The notes under the pieces: generated by a model
Told to the model about the DNA's origin: nothing
What the model saw: only the letters and a program-made list of their open reading frames with translations
The model's database searches: none
Part shown: piece by piece, positions 13,078 through 14,269 of the stretch
Layout: every line of letters starts with the position of its first letter
How positions within the stretch are numbered: the stretch's first letter is position 1
NCBI GenBank assembly: GCA_015487755.1
Contig: WFPG01000078.1
Coordinates: 1-14,269 of the forward strand
Direction of reading: 5' to 3'
Source: Acidobacteriota bacterium
GTDB taxonomy: Bacteria > Acidobacteriota > Holophagae > Thermotomaculales > Thermotomaculaceae
Length of the DNA: 14,269 nt
Position numbers and translations under genes: made by a program

Positions 13078-14269
13078 ATGGATTTCAATACAATTATCTA
13101 TATCCTTGCAATTGTTTTCGGTTTTTACATGGCATGGAATGTGGGGGCAAACGATGTTGCAAACGCAATGGGAACCTCGGTAGGCTCAAAAGCCATTTCT
13201 CTAAAACAGGCTGTTTTAATAGCGGCTGTCTTTGAGTTTTCTGGAGCTTACCTTGTTGGTTCTCATGTAACCCAGACAATAAGAAAGGGAATGGTTGATA
13301 TATCCATATTTTCCTCTATCCCTTCCCATTTTGTGTTAGGTATGCTTGCCGCTTTAATAGCAACAGCAATATGGCTTCACCTTGCCACCTACTACGGGTT
13401 GCCTGTTTCAACCACCCATTCAATTGTAGGGGCTGTTATAGGTTTCGGGCTTGTTGCAGGGGGCACAAGTGCAGTTAAATGGAGCGGTGTCGGCAAAATA
13501 GTTTTAAGTTGGATTATATCTCCTATTGTAGGGGGTATTTTCGCTTATATAATTTTTATGTTTGTAAGTAAAAAGATACTTCAAAAAGAAAACCCTGTTG
13601 AGGAATTAAAGAAAAAAGGCCCTTTTCTCATAGGAATGCTCGGGTTTATCCTTACTATGAGCGTAATTTACAAAGGGTTGAAACTAAAATCCATAACCCT
13701 TGACAGGGCTATTGAAATCTCTTTTATTGTTTTTCTTTTAGTTTCGGTTATTTCATTTTTTCTACTAAAAATGGCTAAATCTCACACAGAATATGATTAC
13801 CATCAAAAGTTGAATAGGGTAGAGAAAATATTTGCTTTTATGCAGGTTATAACCGCCTGTTATGTCGCTTTTGCTCACGGTTCAAACGATGTGGCAAATG
13901 CTGTAGGGCCGTTGAGTGCAATTGTTAATGTTTTGAAGGAAGGTGCTGTTAAGCAAAATGCCGTTGTCTACGATTGGGTGCTGGCTTTAGGTGGCGCCGG
14001 AATTGCCATAGGTGTTGCAACTTACGGTTACAAAGTGATTGAGACTGTAGGTAAAAAGATTACCGATATCTCCCCTTCAAGAGGTTTTTCTGCCGAGTTT
14101 TCGGCAGCAACCACTATACTTATTTGCTCAAAGTTAGGGCTTCCTATTTCAACCACCCATACCCTTGTGGGAGCGGTAATAGGAGTAGGGTTTGCAAGAG
14201 GGATTGCAGGCTTAAACTTAAAAATAATAAGGGACATAGTTTATTCCTGGCTGGTTACTCTGCCTTTTA
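13078..14269 (+). CDS. PiT-family inorganic phosphate transporter (3'-partial)
   Basis: An ATG at 13078 follows GGGGGAG (13069-13075) and opens a frame of 397 codons that runs off the right edge with no stop; little is probably missing, since bacterial members are about 330-500 residues. It is an integral membrane protein using proton or sodium gradients to import phosphate (or metal-phosphate). The two inverted halves of the family are visible: GANDVANAMG near residues 24-33 with PVSTTHSIVGAVIG near 115-128, and GSNDVANAVG near 265-274 with PISTTHTLVGAVIG near 357-370. Hydrophobic segments lie throughout, with a charged cytoplasmic loop in the middle (K-K-I-L-Q-K-E-N-P-V-E-E-L-K-K-K, and H-T-E-Y-D-Y-H-Q-K). 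It forms an operon with the upstream PhoU-like gene. Confidence 0.95.
   Translation, partial: MDFNTIIYILAIVFGFYMAWNVGANDVANAMGTSVGSKAISLKQAVLIAAVFEFSGAYLVGSHVTQTIRKGMVDISIFSSIPSHFVLGMLAALIATAIWLHLATYYGLPVSTTHSIVGAVIGFGLVAGGTSAVKWSGVGKIVLSWIISPIVGGIFAYIIFMFVSKKILQKENPVEELKKKGPFLIGMLGFILTMSVIYKGLKLKSITLDRAIEISFIVFLLVSVISFFLLKMAKSHTEYDYHQKLNRVEKIFAFMQVITACYVAFAHGSNDVANAVGPLSAIVNVLKEGAVKQNAVVYDWVLALGGAGIAIGVATYGYKVIETVGKKITDISPSRGFSAEFSAATTILICSKLGLPISTTHTLVGAVIGVGFARGIAGLNLKIIRDIVYSWLVTLPF

Noticed and set aside
1..14269. CRISPR arrays, tRNA or rRNA genes, insertion sequences and attachment sites.
   Set aside because: None seen: no spaced direct repeats, no transposase or integrase frame and no recognisable tRNA arms.

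Overview
The window is an AT-rich bacterial chromosomal segment of 14,269 bases, densely packed with genes and with no stretch of 300 bases free of coding sequence. Arginine is almost always AGA/AGG and lysine and glutamate are abundant, which suggests a thermophile. A kinase with a periplasmic TonB-like end implies a two-membrane (Gram-negative) cell. Two Hanks-type serine/threonine kinases in a small region, one with the HRDxSPxN loop common in myxobacteria and acidobacteria, suggest a thermophilic acidobacterium such as a Thermotomaculum-like lineage. That placement is inference; no rRNA or other marker is present.

Layout. (1) Bases 1-3936, + strand: a 5'-truncated kinase with a transmembrane segment and TonB-like C-terminus, a 79-residue coiled-coil protein of unknown function, a SAM methyltransferase and an Smr-domain protein, spaced like one operon. 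(2) Bases 3928-5839, - strand: a soluble kinase with TPR-like repeats, overlapping by 17 bases a downstream phosphoglycolate-phosphatase-type HAD hydrolase; the latter overlaps the Smr gene tail to tail by 9 bases. (3) Bases 5840-5971: a divergent intergenic region with a near-consensus sigma-70 promoter facing right. (4) Bases 5972-12331, + strand: metG, carbamate kinase, a divergent ornithine-carbamoyltransferase-like protein, a P-loop protein resembling cyclic 2,3-diphosphoglycerate synthetase, and a DUF1015 protein, with tiny gaps or overlaps and a clear intrinsic terminator at 12337-12365. (5) Bases 12389-14269, + strand: a PhoU-like (DUF47) protein and a PiT phosphate transporter cut by the window edge.

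The most interesting part is the four-gene block after metG. A fully conserved carbamate kinase is translationally coupled to a carbamoyltransferase homologue that keeps the STRxR phosphate loop but has lost the family HPxQ motif (it reads I-P-I-V). That is coupled in turn to a SIMIBI-type P-loop protein and then a DUF1015 protein with an ADGHHR motif reminiscent of the ParB/SerK fold. No arginine deiminase, arginine/ornithine antiporter or arginine biosynthesis gene is nearby, so neither textbook arginine catabolism nor synthesis explains the block. It may be an uncharacterised pathway using carbamoyl phosphate or a related acyl phosphate. A second point of interest is a strong ribosome-binding-site-like sequence inside metG, exactly at the linker before its tRNA-binding domain.
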